From positions 482,625 through 546,624 of the forward strand of contig VWYX01000355.1 of NCBI GenBank assembly GCA_013396525.1: DNA of 64,000 nt, read 5' to 3'. The stretch's first letter is position 1, and each line of letters starts with the position of its first letter. The DNA comes from Chaetorhynchus papuensis. Its lineage: Eukaryota; Chordata; Aves; Passeriformes; Rhipiduridae. The translations under genes were made by a program, and so were the position numbers. Shown in pieces: positions 49,861-63,095 of the stretch. Under the pieces are notes generated by a model. It was given only the letters and a program-made list of their open reading frames with translations, ran no database searches and had not been told where the DNA came from.

Positions 49861-52800
49861 AATGACAATAGATTATCTATTTATTGCCTCGTCTGGAAGG
49901 CATCTGTAATGATCAGTGTCAATATTTATGATGAAATAAAGCACTCTAAAATGTGTTTTCACTGAGACTATTTTTCACCTGGCATTAATTCACTGAGGGC
50001 ATAATACAGTCAGATGTGTTAGCCAAGAATAAACTCAGGCCCCAGTGTAGGGCTAAAGATGTTTAATGTATCTTGACAGTCATTAAGTAGTTGGTAAAGG
50101 ACTAGCAATGAATTCATTATTCTCCTTATGAATCAATTCCTATTTATAGCAAACTATCAAAAATTCCACATTATAATATGGAGATTGAGATCATACATAA
50201 TGGTTCTTTCACCAGAGGCAGCCGTGAAAGGACTGGTGAGACTAGAACAAATTACAGTTAATGATAGACTCTTTCTCAGAGAATTAAACACTTTAATTGG
50301 TCAATCAGGTTGGGCATTTGAGAAAGGAAGACTTGCAATTATGTGAAAGCCTGCCTGCTGTACTTTGGCAGCCTTATGGGCCTCTGGCAGTTTTTCATCA
50401 GGATTTAGATTTGTCATGTTCTAATCCTCACAGCTACACCTAACCAAGAATGAGAGCTGCTTCTTGACCTCACGGGGTTTTGGGGTTCCTTTGGAGGAAT
50501 GAAGCTCGTAGATCAAGATTTTGGTATTGATGCATTGCTGTCTTGGGGTACAATTCATTCTCGATTTCTGTGTATCAGCTGGAGTGTCTTTTGAAGGCTT
50601 TAGTGAGATGTGATACCCAGACCCTTCTGCTTGAGGGTGAATTTCGCCTTCTCTGCGAATGCATGAGGCAGTGGCATCAGTTCCTTGTGAGTTTTACTGC
50701 AGCACTGAAATCAGGCATGTCAGGGTGGCAGCACTCGCTAGCAGTGCTTGGAGACTTTGGAGGTTTTGTTCTATATTCTTATTTTTCAGGCGAGAGGAAG
50801 CTTGCATCTTGCATCTAATTCACAAAAGATCACTGAACATTAGCTGAAGACCCAGTATGTGCAACAAACTTAATTACATGTGTTCCTGGGGAAAACCTTT
50901 CTCCACTCTACCTCAGCTGGCCTCCAGTTAAACATCAAGACAACTCCTTGTAGTGCTCTGCCTTGCAAGTTTAGTTTGTCCTCTCTCAATCTGTGTTTTA
51001 CCGGTCTGCTCTCTACACTGCCCTGGTTCTCTAGGCTTTGAGGTGCTAATGTTGTGTTGGGACTGCTTTTAACAGCCTGTGCTACAGCATCTGTAACAAA
51101 GCACCATTGTGCCAGGTTCTGGGTGTCCCACATGAATCAATGAGCTGGAGCAGCTGTTCTACATCAGAGAAAGCTCTGCCTTCTCTCCTCTGGAGAGTTT
51201 CATATTAGAAGTGAGGTAGGACTTTGTTCAGAGAGAAACAGGACTCTACCTTGCAGCAGAAAACAGTTCTTGCTTGATGATTGTGGGGAACATGATGTGC
51301 TTTAGGCCTGGCTAGTTACTGCTGGCAATGATTGCACGACACCAGTGAAAGTTCACGTTGGGGGCTTTGTGCTGTGCTTGTTCAGAGAGCTTAATAAGTG
51401 TGCTTTTGAAGCACAAGGGAGACTTAGCTTTTCCCCACATGGGAAGGAAGAACAAGAGAGGATGGTTTGGGGACACCACAGAAGTCTCTCTGTTGAGTTA
51501 AGCAGTCTCATCCTCAGTCGGGGTCACAGCCCAGTCTCCAGCCTTGGATTAGGGGGCACAGGGCTGTTTTGGGCCAAGCACGGAAGGCTGCAGCAAAGTG
51601 ATGCAGTGGAATATAAAACTTCACAGCTTGGATAGTCTAGGTGTCAGGAGGGAAGGAGGAGCTGGACCTCACACCCCATCAGTCACACGACTTGCCATGG
51701 CAGGGCCAGGGCTGAGGCGCTGTGAAGGCAGCAGGCGTTGTCCTGGTAGCTTAACTTTGCTACGTTATCCTCTGGGACTCATGAGTGGCCACACATCCTC
51801 ACTTTCCCCAGGCAGATGAGTCCTTCATCCAACACTCAAACCATTTAGAGAATGAGGCGTTTTTGGGTCCTGACAAAAAGCAGTCACTGGTGGCCAGCGG
51901 AGAAAAGCCATCAGCGGCCACGACAAAACCCTGGGGAAAACCCGCACCAAACCAGCTTTGTTCTCTGCTGCCTTTTACAGAGGACAGCCCACTGTTTCCT
52001 ACAGACTGTCATTTCTTTCCTCCCCCTACAGAGAAGTCTTCTTTCAACTAAGCAGAGCAATGTTGAGGGCAGATCCTCCCCAAACCATGGCAGGACCATG
52101 AGGAGAGGGCACACCCTGAGGTGGTAAATGTGGCTGTAGCATGGCTGCAGTCACACCTGGGCCAGCAGCTCTCAGGGAGTGAGGGGGACTTCTTGTAGGG
52201 AATAAACCTGTGTCCCCACACGAGAGAAATCCCACCACTGGGTAAAGCTGGATTTTGTGCATACTCAGGGTGGAGGAGCTCTGGTGAACAATGAAGGCGC
52301 CGCAACCTCTCTCAGGGAAGGTGGCAAGAAACCTGTGGAGGCTGAGGGATTGAAGGGGAGCCTCTGTGCTGCTGAGTTTTGCCAGGAAAAGAGTGTAGGC
52401 AGCAAAATAGGGACATCATGATGCCTTGAAGAAGGTAAGAAAGCAACCTTGTCAGTGCTGAAACAGAACAAGAACCACTGGCCAGCTGAAGAGGCCTGTA
52501 TCCGCCCTTGCCCAGACCCTGAGTCAGCCATGCTGCCCAGAAAATCCAGCTGGTTGTCTGGTTGCCAACCAGTCTGGGTCTCCTGAAGAAGGAATCTGCC
52601 TCCTCTGCCTCATCCCAGAGAGCAGTCACAGCTACCCCGTGTCCCTGGAGCCCTCTTTCCCGTTGGGAAGTGCAGGCAGCAGCCTGGCAGTGCGAACAGT
52701 GGGCAGCAGGGCTGTGCCATTGCCCCCAGCAATGCTGCCCCGTGCAAGCCTTTGCTTTGCTCCAGCCTTTAGTTCCAGTCCCTTTGGGAGCTCAGGTTTG

Positions 52801-54004
52801 CTTAGGTACAAGAGAGTTTGTTGAAATTCGCCACAGCTTATCTGCCGAACTCACTACAAATATTATTAAATTGAATTAAATATAAATGCTTTGGAAATAC
52901 AAATGCCAGCCGGTGTTTTTATCTCTCCTGCTTTGCTTAGGAATACAGGAGAGGGGAGCTGGCTCACAGTAGGGTTCTCAGGAGTCTCCAAGCTTTTAGT
53001 GTTCTGGCATTTAATACCCATAACCACACTTCTCATATGCAGCTGACAAACTGGCCCTGCACTAGGGGAGCCCATGTTTATTCAAAATATCCCAGCCTTG
53101 CTCACTATTGTGAAAAATCCATACTCCAGGCTTGCTGCCAGCTTGAAGACTGGGTTCCTGATCAGCAAACTTTGACGACAATCAGTTCAATATAACTTGC
53201 TATATTAGCAGATGAAGTGGGAATGAGCCCCAGGGAGATGAAAAGCCAGCACAACTTCTGTTAACAATTAGGCAAAACTGCTGCCTTCATGTGTGCATTT
53301 GCATGAGCAAAAGCTTTTTGATGCACTGGCCTTCACCTTCTGTCCTTCCTCTATAAGAGGTGCACATCACCTAACAACTCTGACCTTTTGGCTTTGCCTA
53401 TTAGGAATATGTCACTGCTGCACCTTAGGATGTGTTTGAGAACTCCTCATTTTTCCCCTGCAAAACACAAATCCTTCTGTGGGCTTTAGAAAGCAAATTG
53501 TTTGTTGAACTGTTCTATGTCTTCAGAAAGTACAGGAGCATCCACAAGGTCATGCTGGTCTCAGTTTCATATTGTGCTAGAAAATGGAGGGGTGTCCAGG
53601 TGAATTGTTTTCAGAGGTCTCATGTGTTTTGAACTTGTTCTCCTCATTGTATTTGTCTCTTCTCATCCCTTTTTGCTATTAGTTCACTGTTTTTCCTGCC
53701 CAGCTGGAAGCAGTTCCCCACAGATGTCCATTGCCATGCAATGATCCCAGTGAAGAAAATGTTATATTGTCTTCTTCTTCCCCACTGTGGCAAGCAGGAA
53801 GTTTGGCAGATGATATTTCCTGACAGGAAGCTGATGCAGGGCATAGGAATCTCTGTTATCTCAAAAAAATCACCAAGCAATGCAATTTAACACGAAACTA
53901 CTTTGGTGTGATCGACTCCAATTGTTATTCATAGCTTGGTCTCACATTTGCATTGTTATCTAGGAATGAAATTGTCACATCTCTGTCCCATGAAAGATTT
54001 GTGA

Positions 54005-54300
54005 TTGCCTTGCAAGCTGGAGAGTCAATTTAAATTGGAGGCCCCAGTTAATAATGTACAAGATAATCAGTTTCACATGGCTGTTCTCAGAGATATTAAG
54101 GAAATTATCAAAGAAATACAAATACCATGTGACATGATTAGTGTCATACAGAAGGATTTGGGATCAGCACAGCGTCTTTGGTATCTACCTGGTAATTATT
54201 ACTATGATTCCCTGGTTTAATTACGTTTATACCTGCAAGATTATGAGATAATTATACTTGAATTTATTGCAGGAAACTAGAAATTGCATGGTTTGTTAAC
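54005..54300 (+). promoter_or_regulatory. AT-rich conserved-element-like block with 71-codon ORF
   Basis: The block is AT-rich with many short motifs (AATTTAAATTGG, GATAATC, TAATTATTACTATG, TAATTATACTTG) and no simple repeat, like vertebrate conserved non-coding elements. It also contains a 71-codon frame ending at 54220 (with MAVLRDIKEIIKEIQIPCDM) that is acidic/basic and helix-like. Either reading is possible; I favour a regulatory element because no good splice pair frames the ORF. Confidence 0.2.
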
Positions 54301-55289
54301 AACAGACAAGTAGAGTATAATTGGCAAACACGACATGGTTGTTTGTGCAACATCTGAGAGCACGTATAATTGCTTCAAAGATCCAAGATTGTTGTGTGAG
54401 AGGCAAGCATGATCCCCAGCCAGTTTAGCACCTGGTAATAGGAAAGCAAAACACCAAGGAAAAAACTGCCTTGTAAAGCAACCTGGCAGTTCTCCAGGGC
54501 TGGAAGCAAAATCTTAAAAATTAGGGTTTAGAAATGTAGCAATTTTCTACACCCTATTTCCCTTTCTATTTGTAATTTTTTTGTCCTTTCTGGGCTGGGA
54601 TGCCAACCAGCATTTTTACCTTTTGCATATATTGTAGGCTTGACTAAAAACTATCTTCTGTGATTGCAGCCAGCTGGCCTTTGATGACCTGAGCAGTTTC
54701 CATGTGGAACAGAGGGATGTAAATCTGGCCGCCTCATTCTTTGAGTTCAGGGGAAAAGAACAGATTCTGATGGGCAGGGCCCAGGGCAGAGCATTGCACA
54801 CTTGCCTGGGGTTTTTTTGCCCTGCTCCTGGAAGGATTGCCTTCTGCCTCCTGCAGACAGATGCTCTCTCTTTGCTGTGATAGCACACTGCCTCTCCAAG
54901 CTCAGCTAAGCCTTCCAGGCACGGGCAAAGCCCGGCAAGGTTAATAACGATGCAGTGGGAACCCAGGCAGCGATGGGGATGTTTTTCTCAGTTAACTGGC
55001 AGTAGCAGTGAACCATGTACCCCAGGGCTGCATCCTTCAGACGCTGATCAGGCAGGTTTTGCTCCGGAGTCAGGGGGCATCTGGCCTGACTGACACAGGA
55101 AGGATTCAGCTCAGCTCCTGTAGAATCAACAGCACCGGTGTGCTACAAAAATGTCACTCATTTGAGACTCCAGCCATCACCTGGGCTGGGGCACCAGCAG
55201 TTTTGTCTAGGAGTTGCCTTGTACCTACTGTGCTGTTCTAGGTAGATACAAAATTTTCGCATGCTGGCTTTTTGTTCCTTGCATGCTTA

Positions 55290-55583
55290 TTAAAAAAAAA
55301 AAAAAAAAAAATAGAAGAGCAAAAGCCTCTTGAAACTCATAAGCCTTTTCCTTGCCACCAAGTCGTCTAGAGTTGCCTCCAGGTTTGCTGAATGTCCTGG
55401 GACTTCAAGAATATCGAGCAGGGTGTTGAAGTATCCAATATCAGCATAACCCCAGGCATTTCTACACATCCTGAGCTTTCTGTAGACATCAGGTGTGAAT
55501 ATTCCCTGGTGCTTGTGTGCAATAACAGCAATTTCACTGTGTGATGGCACTCTGCAGCATTTGGAAAGAATTGTTTTCACCAT
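55290..55583 (-). CDS. 97-codon coding-like ORF, unknown
   Basis: Starting at an ATG in good context (TTGCCATGGTG), the minus strand reads 97 codons without stop, including EIAVIAHKHQGIFTPDVYRK and YADIGYFNTLLDILEVPGHS, before running into a 20-base T run (poly-A on the + strand) that adds phenylalanines. The central part looks like a helix-turn-helix repeat of the PPR/TPR kind, but I could not match a family. The poly-A lies on the wrong strand to be this frame's own tail, so it is not a simple processed pseudogene. It could be one exon of a minus-strand gene, a decayed gene, or chance. Confidence 0.3.
   Translation of the reverse strand: MVKTILSKCCRVPSHSEIAVIAHKHQGIFTPDVYRKLRMCRNAWGYADIGYFNTLLDILEVPGHSANLEATLDDLVARKRLMSFKRLLLFYFFFFFF
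55291..55311 (+). repeat. poly-A tract
   Basis: About 20 A directly after CTTATT, at the end of the minus-strand 97-codon frame. Confidence 0.9.
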
Positions 55584-58500
55584 GGCAATGTTTCATTTCA
55601 CCTATAAACCTTGAAAGAGTTTCAAATATATTTAAGCTTTGTGGCTAGGCACTGAGTGGATAAGCAGTTATACTCCTACTGAGAGTACTTAATGGTTGGG
55701 GTGTCAGGAAAATGAAGAATTTAGTTTGGTACACAGACAGTGTTAAGAATAACAGAAATAAAGAGTTATGAATTCTTTGCTGTACAAGAACAAGGCTAGA
55801 AACAAATTCTCCTACAGCAGAGCTCAGTGGCAGATATATTATGATTATCTATTACAAAGCAGAGATTTTTTTTTTTTCCGAAAGTGTTTGAAGAAACCAG
55901 ATGACTTCTGAAAAATGTCTCCTAATTTGAAAACACTATTTTTTCCTCTTCAGAAGAAGAAGCATAATAGGGATTTAATCGAACTCTACCTAGTGAACTT
56001 TACTTGCCTCTGTAGCACCTTCAGCATCTGAATCATTCCTTTGGTTAGATATTCTGTATAGCAATGGGCTGTGTTACAAGACACAGTTGTCTTTTTGCAG
56101 TGTGTATTCAACCCTGCCACTGAAACTGGGAAAGGTCTTGGGCCAAAATCTGTGATCCTCAGGCTAAAGTTTTACATAGCTTTTTTTTTTTCTTTTCTTA
56201 ATTCCTAAAGTTTCCATTCATTAAAATTAAAATTAAACAAGCAGCAGTTTTTAATCTTCAGTGACAATGTGTAACTTATTTATACTGTGACTGTCTCTCT
56301 GCCACTCCCCAAAAGAAGCGCTTGAGTCTGGTAAGAGAGGATTCAGTCCTCTGAATTGAGGTTCGGTGTAACTACATTTCTTCAGAAGTTTAGGCTGGGG
56401 CTGCCACCCTGCAGCAAGTTGTTTGCTTGCCAGAAGTTGAGCCAGGAAGTCAAAAGGCTCCTCCAGAGTCACTTTAGGGACACTGCCCCCCAGCACTGGT
56501 TTCAGAGAGGGGAAAAACAATGGCTCATCATCTTTTCAGAGCAAAGGAGCGGTGACTTAAGAGGGTCCTAATGCAAACAAAGATTTTCCTCTCAGACAAA
56601 TGAGTGTTTCCAGCAGATTTGTTAAGAAACAAAGAAGGGAGGATCTAAGTCTGTTTGTACCCACTTTGTTTTCTTTTTGTCTCTTTGCGCAGTCAAATTG
56701 GTGCGTTTTAAAAGAGCGGCAAAGACTGCTGCTTTTATAAATCACCGAAACTAACCTGCAGGCTCGCAGAGCTGCACAAGGCTCACCGAGGTGAGGGCTG
56801 GACAGCCTTGCTGAGTGACATCCTGCTTTCACCCACACAGGATGCAAAAGGCGCTGGGAGAAGCAGGGATGCAGGAAGGTGACAGAGAGCTGCTTGTCCT
56901 GCCCCCTGCCACCATGACAGACCCAAATTAGGCTATCTGAGAGATAAAGCAGCACTGCTCACACAAAATTTCAATGCCTGCTCCACTCCCACTTCCCAAC
57001 GCTAGTGATTTGTGCTTTCACATTATTCACTGGGATTGATTCCTTAAAAAAAAACCTCCAAAACAAACACAGACCCCCAAACCGCACGCACAGACAAAAC
57101 GAACAGTTTATTTCTCCTAATCCCCCTCCCCAAACATCAGGCACGAGGAAGAGCTTTTCCAGCGACTGAAATTACAGGACCAAATAGTGCAACTCCAGCA
57201 CCAGGTGGACAATCAAAGAGATAATTGCCTACAGGTCCAAAAAGTAACCTTGCCCTTAAACCAGGCATCTTCAGTGCCTCCTGATCATGCTGGTGTTGCC
57301 ACAGAGCTGACTTTCCTTCAAAAGCAGATGAGCACTGACTGATGGAACTGAACTGCTGCAGTGGTGGTAGAGAGAGTTTAAATGGCCACACTCAAATGCT
57401 GAGGTACAAGGCACTCCCCAGAGTGCACAATTTTACTCGAGGCTTTCTCACCATTTTTGTCAGCTGCATCTCTGCACTGAGGGGTCTCACCAAGCCAGCT
57501 TTGGTGCTGACTGGCCCAAATGCAGCTGTTGTGCCTAATTGCTAAACAGCCACACCTGTTGAGGCACCTGGGCGAGATTAATTTTCCCTCCCTTGTACTT
57601 GGCTTGTCAGTGTTGCCTTTGAGGTAGAGAGGAGTCAGAAGCTTTCGTTTAGTTCTGGAGTCTGGTTGTGATGTGAAGCTGCTTTTTTTGGACGTTTTTT
57701 CTGTGAGTATGGCCCATTTTAATAACACTGGTGATATAAGGTATGAAATGATTTTGCCCTAATGTGAAGTTGCTCTTACTTTGTGCACTTACTTGCAGAG
57801 GTGTATTTGTGCAGTGAGTAGGTGCTGTTGCCTGGTGTCAGAGAGCATGTGCTGGCACTTCTGAATTTTATTAATGGGTGACTTGTCACAGGTCCTTTAG
57901 AAGAAAAATATAAAAGTAAGATTTGAATAAGTATCTTTTGAATAGACATAGTTCAAGATGACTTTTGACATCATACGTAGAATCCAGCCTTGCTTGGGGT
58001 GCATGTGCTCTTACTGCAGGAAGGAAAACAATTGTCAGGACTGGGGGAAGCGTTGCTCTCTGGATCCAGGCCCTTTCATCCAAGGGCAGTTCCCTAGCTG
58101 CTTTTCTGGAGTTCTCAAAGTGCTAAGGAAGCCATGGCCCCAGTGGCTGCCCTGGACATGCAGCTCTGCCTCTGTGTGAACTTAAACAAACTCTTTTACT
58201 CTGTGCATTGCTGCCTGAAAGGAAGAAACTGAAACCTCCATTCTGATGCTTTGATGTTCCTTCACTGCTAAAATGTGCACTTGATGAGCCTTAGCACTTT
58301 CTTCTTCTCAGGAGTGGGTTGCTTGTTCCTCTACTTCTTTTAATAAATCAAGTGGCCCAATAGGAACTGACTTGCAGCACTGAATAGCTGTTGCTTAGGA
58401 CCTGAAATCCCCAGTATATGTATTTTGGGCTATTCTTAGCCTCATCCAGCAGGCTGAATGTCCATTAGCAAATTGAGCTGATCATTCTGTTCAGCTGCAC

Positions 58501-61038
58501 TTGAAAGGAATCTTCTCTGTGTGCTCTCAGTCTCTCTGTGTTTTTAGCTAATGCCACAGTGAGTGGGGTGATGGGAAACCTGCTTTTTTTTTGGGAGCAT
58601 ATCTTCTCTTCTGGCCACATCTAATATGGATTGACCTTTATGGTAAGAATGCCGTATTACTTCCCTGGAGCCCACCGGCTGATGGGGGTAAAATAATGCT
58701 GGACTTTGAGCTGGTAAAAGGTGAAAATCCCTTTTTCACTCATTGATTCAAAATGTCTGCAGGCCCCTGTATCTGTGGTGGGTTTGACTGCAGTGGTTGC
58801 TAAGGGAAGAGCAGGTGTTCTCTCTGAGGAAAATGATAAAGCAAATTGTTTGAACAACCTGAAGTGCAGGCAGGAAAATCCAATGTATTATCGTGGTGAA
58901 TTCAGTCATTTAGTTTGGAAGGTGATGTGATGCTTAATTAATTAGTGTTTGCTAAGTGTTTTAAAATTCCGTGAAGAAGTTACCTGAGATTTGTAAAGCT
59001 TGCTAATGGCCTTATGCTGTAAGCTTTCAGGGCTAGATTATTATTTAAACTGAGTGCTAGAGCTGTTTCATTAAAGGGTCTGTCAGCACTTATGTTACTG
59101 AAAAGTGTTTTAATATTAATTCCTGTTCCTGGTGAGCGTAGTGGGAATGCTTCCACCTGGACTGATGACTTCCCACCCCAGGAGACTGAGGAGTGTTTAA
59201 GCTCTTGTTAGTCCTGGAAATGCCTTTATCAGCCTGGTAAATGAGAAGAACTTCTTCCCTACTGAGATTTTTGGTTGTGATCACTTAACTCACTACAGCT
59301 GAGGCACAGGAGCCAATGGGAGAGGATGCAGAGAGTTGAGATAATGCAGTATTGTTTTTTATTTGGTTTGTTTTAAGAAAATGCCCACAAGAGTGGAATC
59401 CTGAGGTCAAGGGGAAATTAAAGAGAGGTCCTTGGAATGTCACCAAGTCAAGCTGCAAATACTGTGACAAAAACTGCATACTTTGAACCATTTTAGTTGG
59501 AATGAGTATTGCCAGGTTCAGATTTTTCAGGCTTCCTCCTGAAACCTCAGGGTTAACTTTTCCATTTAGTCTGCTTTTGTTTTTCTGATGAAACCACTAA
59601 AATAACGATATGGCAAGAGAAATCTTTCCTGTTCCTGAAGTCAAAAAGAACAAGCAAAGCATAAATTAGCATTTGTATTAGAGAGACACTCGAGAGAATG
59701 GCGTCAAAGTCACAAGACAAAAAGCCCCGTGTGTGTTTTGGTGGTCACCTTGCTGATCCATAAGACACTCTTGACACTGACAATGAAAGCCCAACAAAAG
59801 GAGAAGGAGTGGTTCTATGTTTAGGTTTCTTACTTTGCCCTCTAGGGACCTGAGTATTTCCCTCCATCTCTTTATCCTTGGGCAAGCAAGATCAGCTTTA
59901 GAGCACAGCTGGGAGGGGAAAAGCCAATTGTGAGGCCATGAGTTCTCATTAGTAGGTGAATATTGATGACTTCTGCAAGAAATGAAGGTCGTGGAAAGCT
60001 GTGTTGACCCGAGTCCTCACGCGATTGTTTTGTAAGCTGTTTTTAAAACACCATCGACATCTTTGGAACGACGATGGCTCTGCTTTCTCCTTGTGCCTGC
60101 ATGTCTAGCAGGGACTGACTTAGCCAGAGGATAGTGTGACTTCTTGTGCCTTGCATTCGGGATATCTCTGTTTTCTGCCTAAAAGTGAGCTGCTCCTTGC
60201 CTTGGATGGTTGCAAACTAAAATAATAAGGTATTTGAATGCTCTGGTAATGGTTGTCACTTTGGTTCCTCGTGTAGCCGGACAAGAGGCTGCTGGGAAGA
60301 AAATGTAAATGTTTCTTAGGATCATCTTGTGTCAGGGGAGGCTTTTCATTTTAAAATAAGTTCATTTGCCTTTTAAGCTTACTCTGGCGCAGCCTATGCG
60401 CTATTTCCTTTTATTTCTTTTCATTTTTATAGCCATTGACTTTAGGAGACTCTCTATGGGAGCAGTGCAGGAGTCATGTCAGTACCTGCTTAGGGGCTTT
60501 TTGGGTTTTTTTTTGTGTGTGGCTTGTTTTGTGTTTGAGAACTCTTAAAATTGCACGAGGTGAGATGAGAGCTAAACTTGTTGTTTAGGAAACCTGTTGT
60601 TCTGTAGTAATGGGCAGATAGGAATTCTGTTTGTGAATGCACACTGCAAAGGAGCTGGTGGCGAGTGAGAAGGCTCCAACCTCCCCTCAGGGGCACAGGA
60701 CCTGTGCTAGTGCCAAAAGCAGGAGCGCTGACTTTGACTTAGCGATCTGAATGGGAAGAGCAAAGGCAACGATCAGCGTTTGCTGGATTTAATACCTTGG
60801 ACAAACACGGGGATATTAAAAGCATACAGGATAAAGAAACTGATGGGAGACTGCTGGAGTCTTCCTTCAGACAGGGGATACACGAGGAGTCTCACTGTTC
60901 CTCGGTGCCGTCACTATGAACAGCCCTGGGAAGTCACGAGTTCAGCTCTCGTGAGCACAGGACACCTTCATTCTGCTCTTCCCCATCCTCTGTGGTAAAA
61001 CCCATCAGTCAAACCCCCTGGTTTGGCTCCAGGTACTG

Positions 61039-61875
61039 TCAGGTGTAGAAGCAACGAGAACACGACTTCAGGCTGCGTGCAGAGTGAAGCAGCAGCACAT
61101 CTGAAGGAAAGAGCTGATTGATAACACTAGTGTTGCCAGCTGCTAGATAAAATGGGGTTGGTCTTTGGCAATACACTGTGTGTGAAAGGGGAACACAGAA
61201 AAATGGGGGGGTTGGGGTTCTATGGGGTTTTTCTGTGGTTGTTTCTTTTCCCCCCCTTCTGTTGTGGACTTGGGTAGGAGCTTGCTCTGGCAGAGCCACA
61301 GGGTTGCTTTCATCACTCCTGTTTCCATAAAGTGTTCCACCTCTCTGTGACCCTTTCCCCTCCCTCTCCACCCCTTTTGGCATTTCCACAATACAACACA
61401 AAAGCAGAAGCACGATTTTGTCCCTGGAATCTGTCATTCTGCATCGAGGCAGAAATATAGTTCTGAGACAACAAACTCTGCTGCCTGTGACCCGTTCAGG
61501 TGTTAATCCTTTCCCAATGGGAGCATTCGGAGGAGTGAGGCTGGGGACTGCCTGCCACCTTGCAATGGGTGTCAACAAGGATGTGGTTGCCTGGTGGAGG
61601 GTGCTCCAAATCCAAGGTGCTTGCTCTGTGTGGAGGAGGATAAAGCCCTTTGAGAGGAGCAATGAGAAATGGTAGGTTCTCAGTGACAGAAACAAAATTA
61701 CTTGAGAGGAAGAGCAGCCTGGTGCCCCGGGACTGTGGCCATTAGCAGCAAGCCCAGTGGAGCACTGGCAAAGCAAATAGCAGGGCATGGCTGCTTTAAC
61801 CATCCCTGCTGTCCCTCTGGCCTGAGGAGCAAAAACCCCTGGATGGCTGCCAGGACAAAGTTTTGGCACCTGCAC
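61039..61875 (-). other. 278-codon open frame, significance uncertain
   Basis: This is the longest gap-free open frame in the window. The first codon is GTG, not ATG; the first ATG is at codon 25. The translation is rich in leucine, serine and proline with no recognisable domain, signal peptide or repeat. Two homopolymer runs (G near 61205, C near 61252) fall inside it. A frame this long is unusual by chance in 64 kb, but moderate GC content makes it less so. It lies antisense to the presumed right-hand gene and has no obvious splice sites or promoter. Confidence 0.15.
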
Positions 61876-63074
61876 CAGGTTGACACGAAGTGCTGGCTGG
61901 TTTGCAGCTGGAGGTGGGGGGTGAGCAGGGCAGGGTGGGATTTGCTTATTTTCTGTCCTTTCTTTAGTTGGTTTTCTTGGCCGTTCCTATGCATGTATAA
62001 ACATTTCCTCCCTGTGTTGCCCTGCCTTTGTTGTTTCCCCTGGTGAATTGATGTTGCTGTTATTGAATGATGATGGGATTTTTTCCTCTTCTTTTTATTT
62101 TCAAACATGAAGTGAGGTGAATTAATGTGTGGGTGGAAAATGCCACAGGCAAGAAGTGTTTCCCTTGGCATGGAGGGGAAGATCTTTGCCAATCTTCCTG
62201 AAGTCCTGTGCTTCTGGCTGAACTGTTCTTGTACCGAGCAGAGATGGACACAGATCAAAGCATATTGTGTTTTGTGCATGAGGCCCATGGTCAGAGCTGA
62301 AGTCTGATTTTTTTTTTTTAGATGTATTTATTGCCTCTGTTGGCCCCTCATTCTGTAATGGCAGCACCCAGGGCTCTAGAGCTGGATGCTGGGAGGTGTT
62401 CTGGATCCAAACCTCACAGACTTGGCTGCAGCATTAACTGAAGTCACACTGATGAGGAGTTTGCTCGCTCTTCTGCCTCCCCACAGCAGCTCTTGATGCA
62501 TTAAGCAGGCTGCTGGAACCAGAGCCATGTGCATGATGTAACTGCCCAGCACATCTTGAGGAGCTCTGGGAATCTCATCAGCCAGGAAGTTTGAGCATGC
62601 CTTCTCCAGTGCTGATGCTGTTTTCCCCCCAGCCCTTCCTTGCAGAGGTGGGATTAGCTTCTGACACTACACAGAGCACTCAGGCTGTCTCTGAATCCCT
62701 GCTGGTGCTTGCTCTCACTCCAGAAGAGTGCTTCCATCTGAAGCACAAACTATTACCTGCAGTTTAGCCCCAGCTAAAGCTCTGAGGCAGCAGGAAAGAG
62801 CAATGATTCACCTCAGCCAGCTCCTCCATATAATTCATATCGTATGCATTTGTGTGTCACAATAATGAGCACGATTGCTTTTCAGTGGAGTAGAATTTCC
62901 ACTCTTCAGCAACCATAAACATCTCACAGATTTTTTTCCTTTCTGTGTAAAACAAATAGCCAGTGCTTGTTACTAAAAGATAATTCTTGTAGTGTTAATA
63001 TCTGGTATTGCTGCATAAACAAAGATGTTTTACATGAATGAAAGGTTATCTAAGAACCCCCACTTTTTTCCCCC

Positions 63075-63095
63075 ACTTTTTTTTTTTTTTTTTAA
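63075..63095 (+). repeat. poly-T tract
   Basis: A run of about 18 T after a C/T-rich stretch, consistent with intron sequence of a plus-strand transcript. Confidence 0.9.

Noticed and set aside
57190..57215. CTCF-like motif (CAGCACCAGGTGGACA)
   Set aside because: Only the central part fits; the flanking consensus positions do not, so it is not better than chance.
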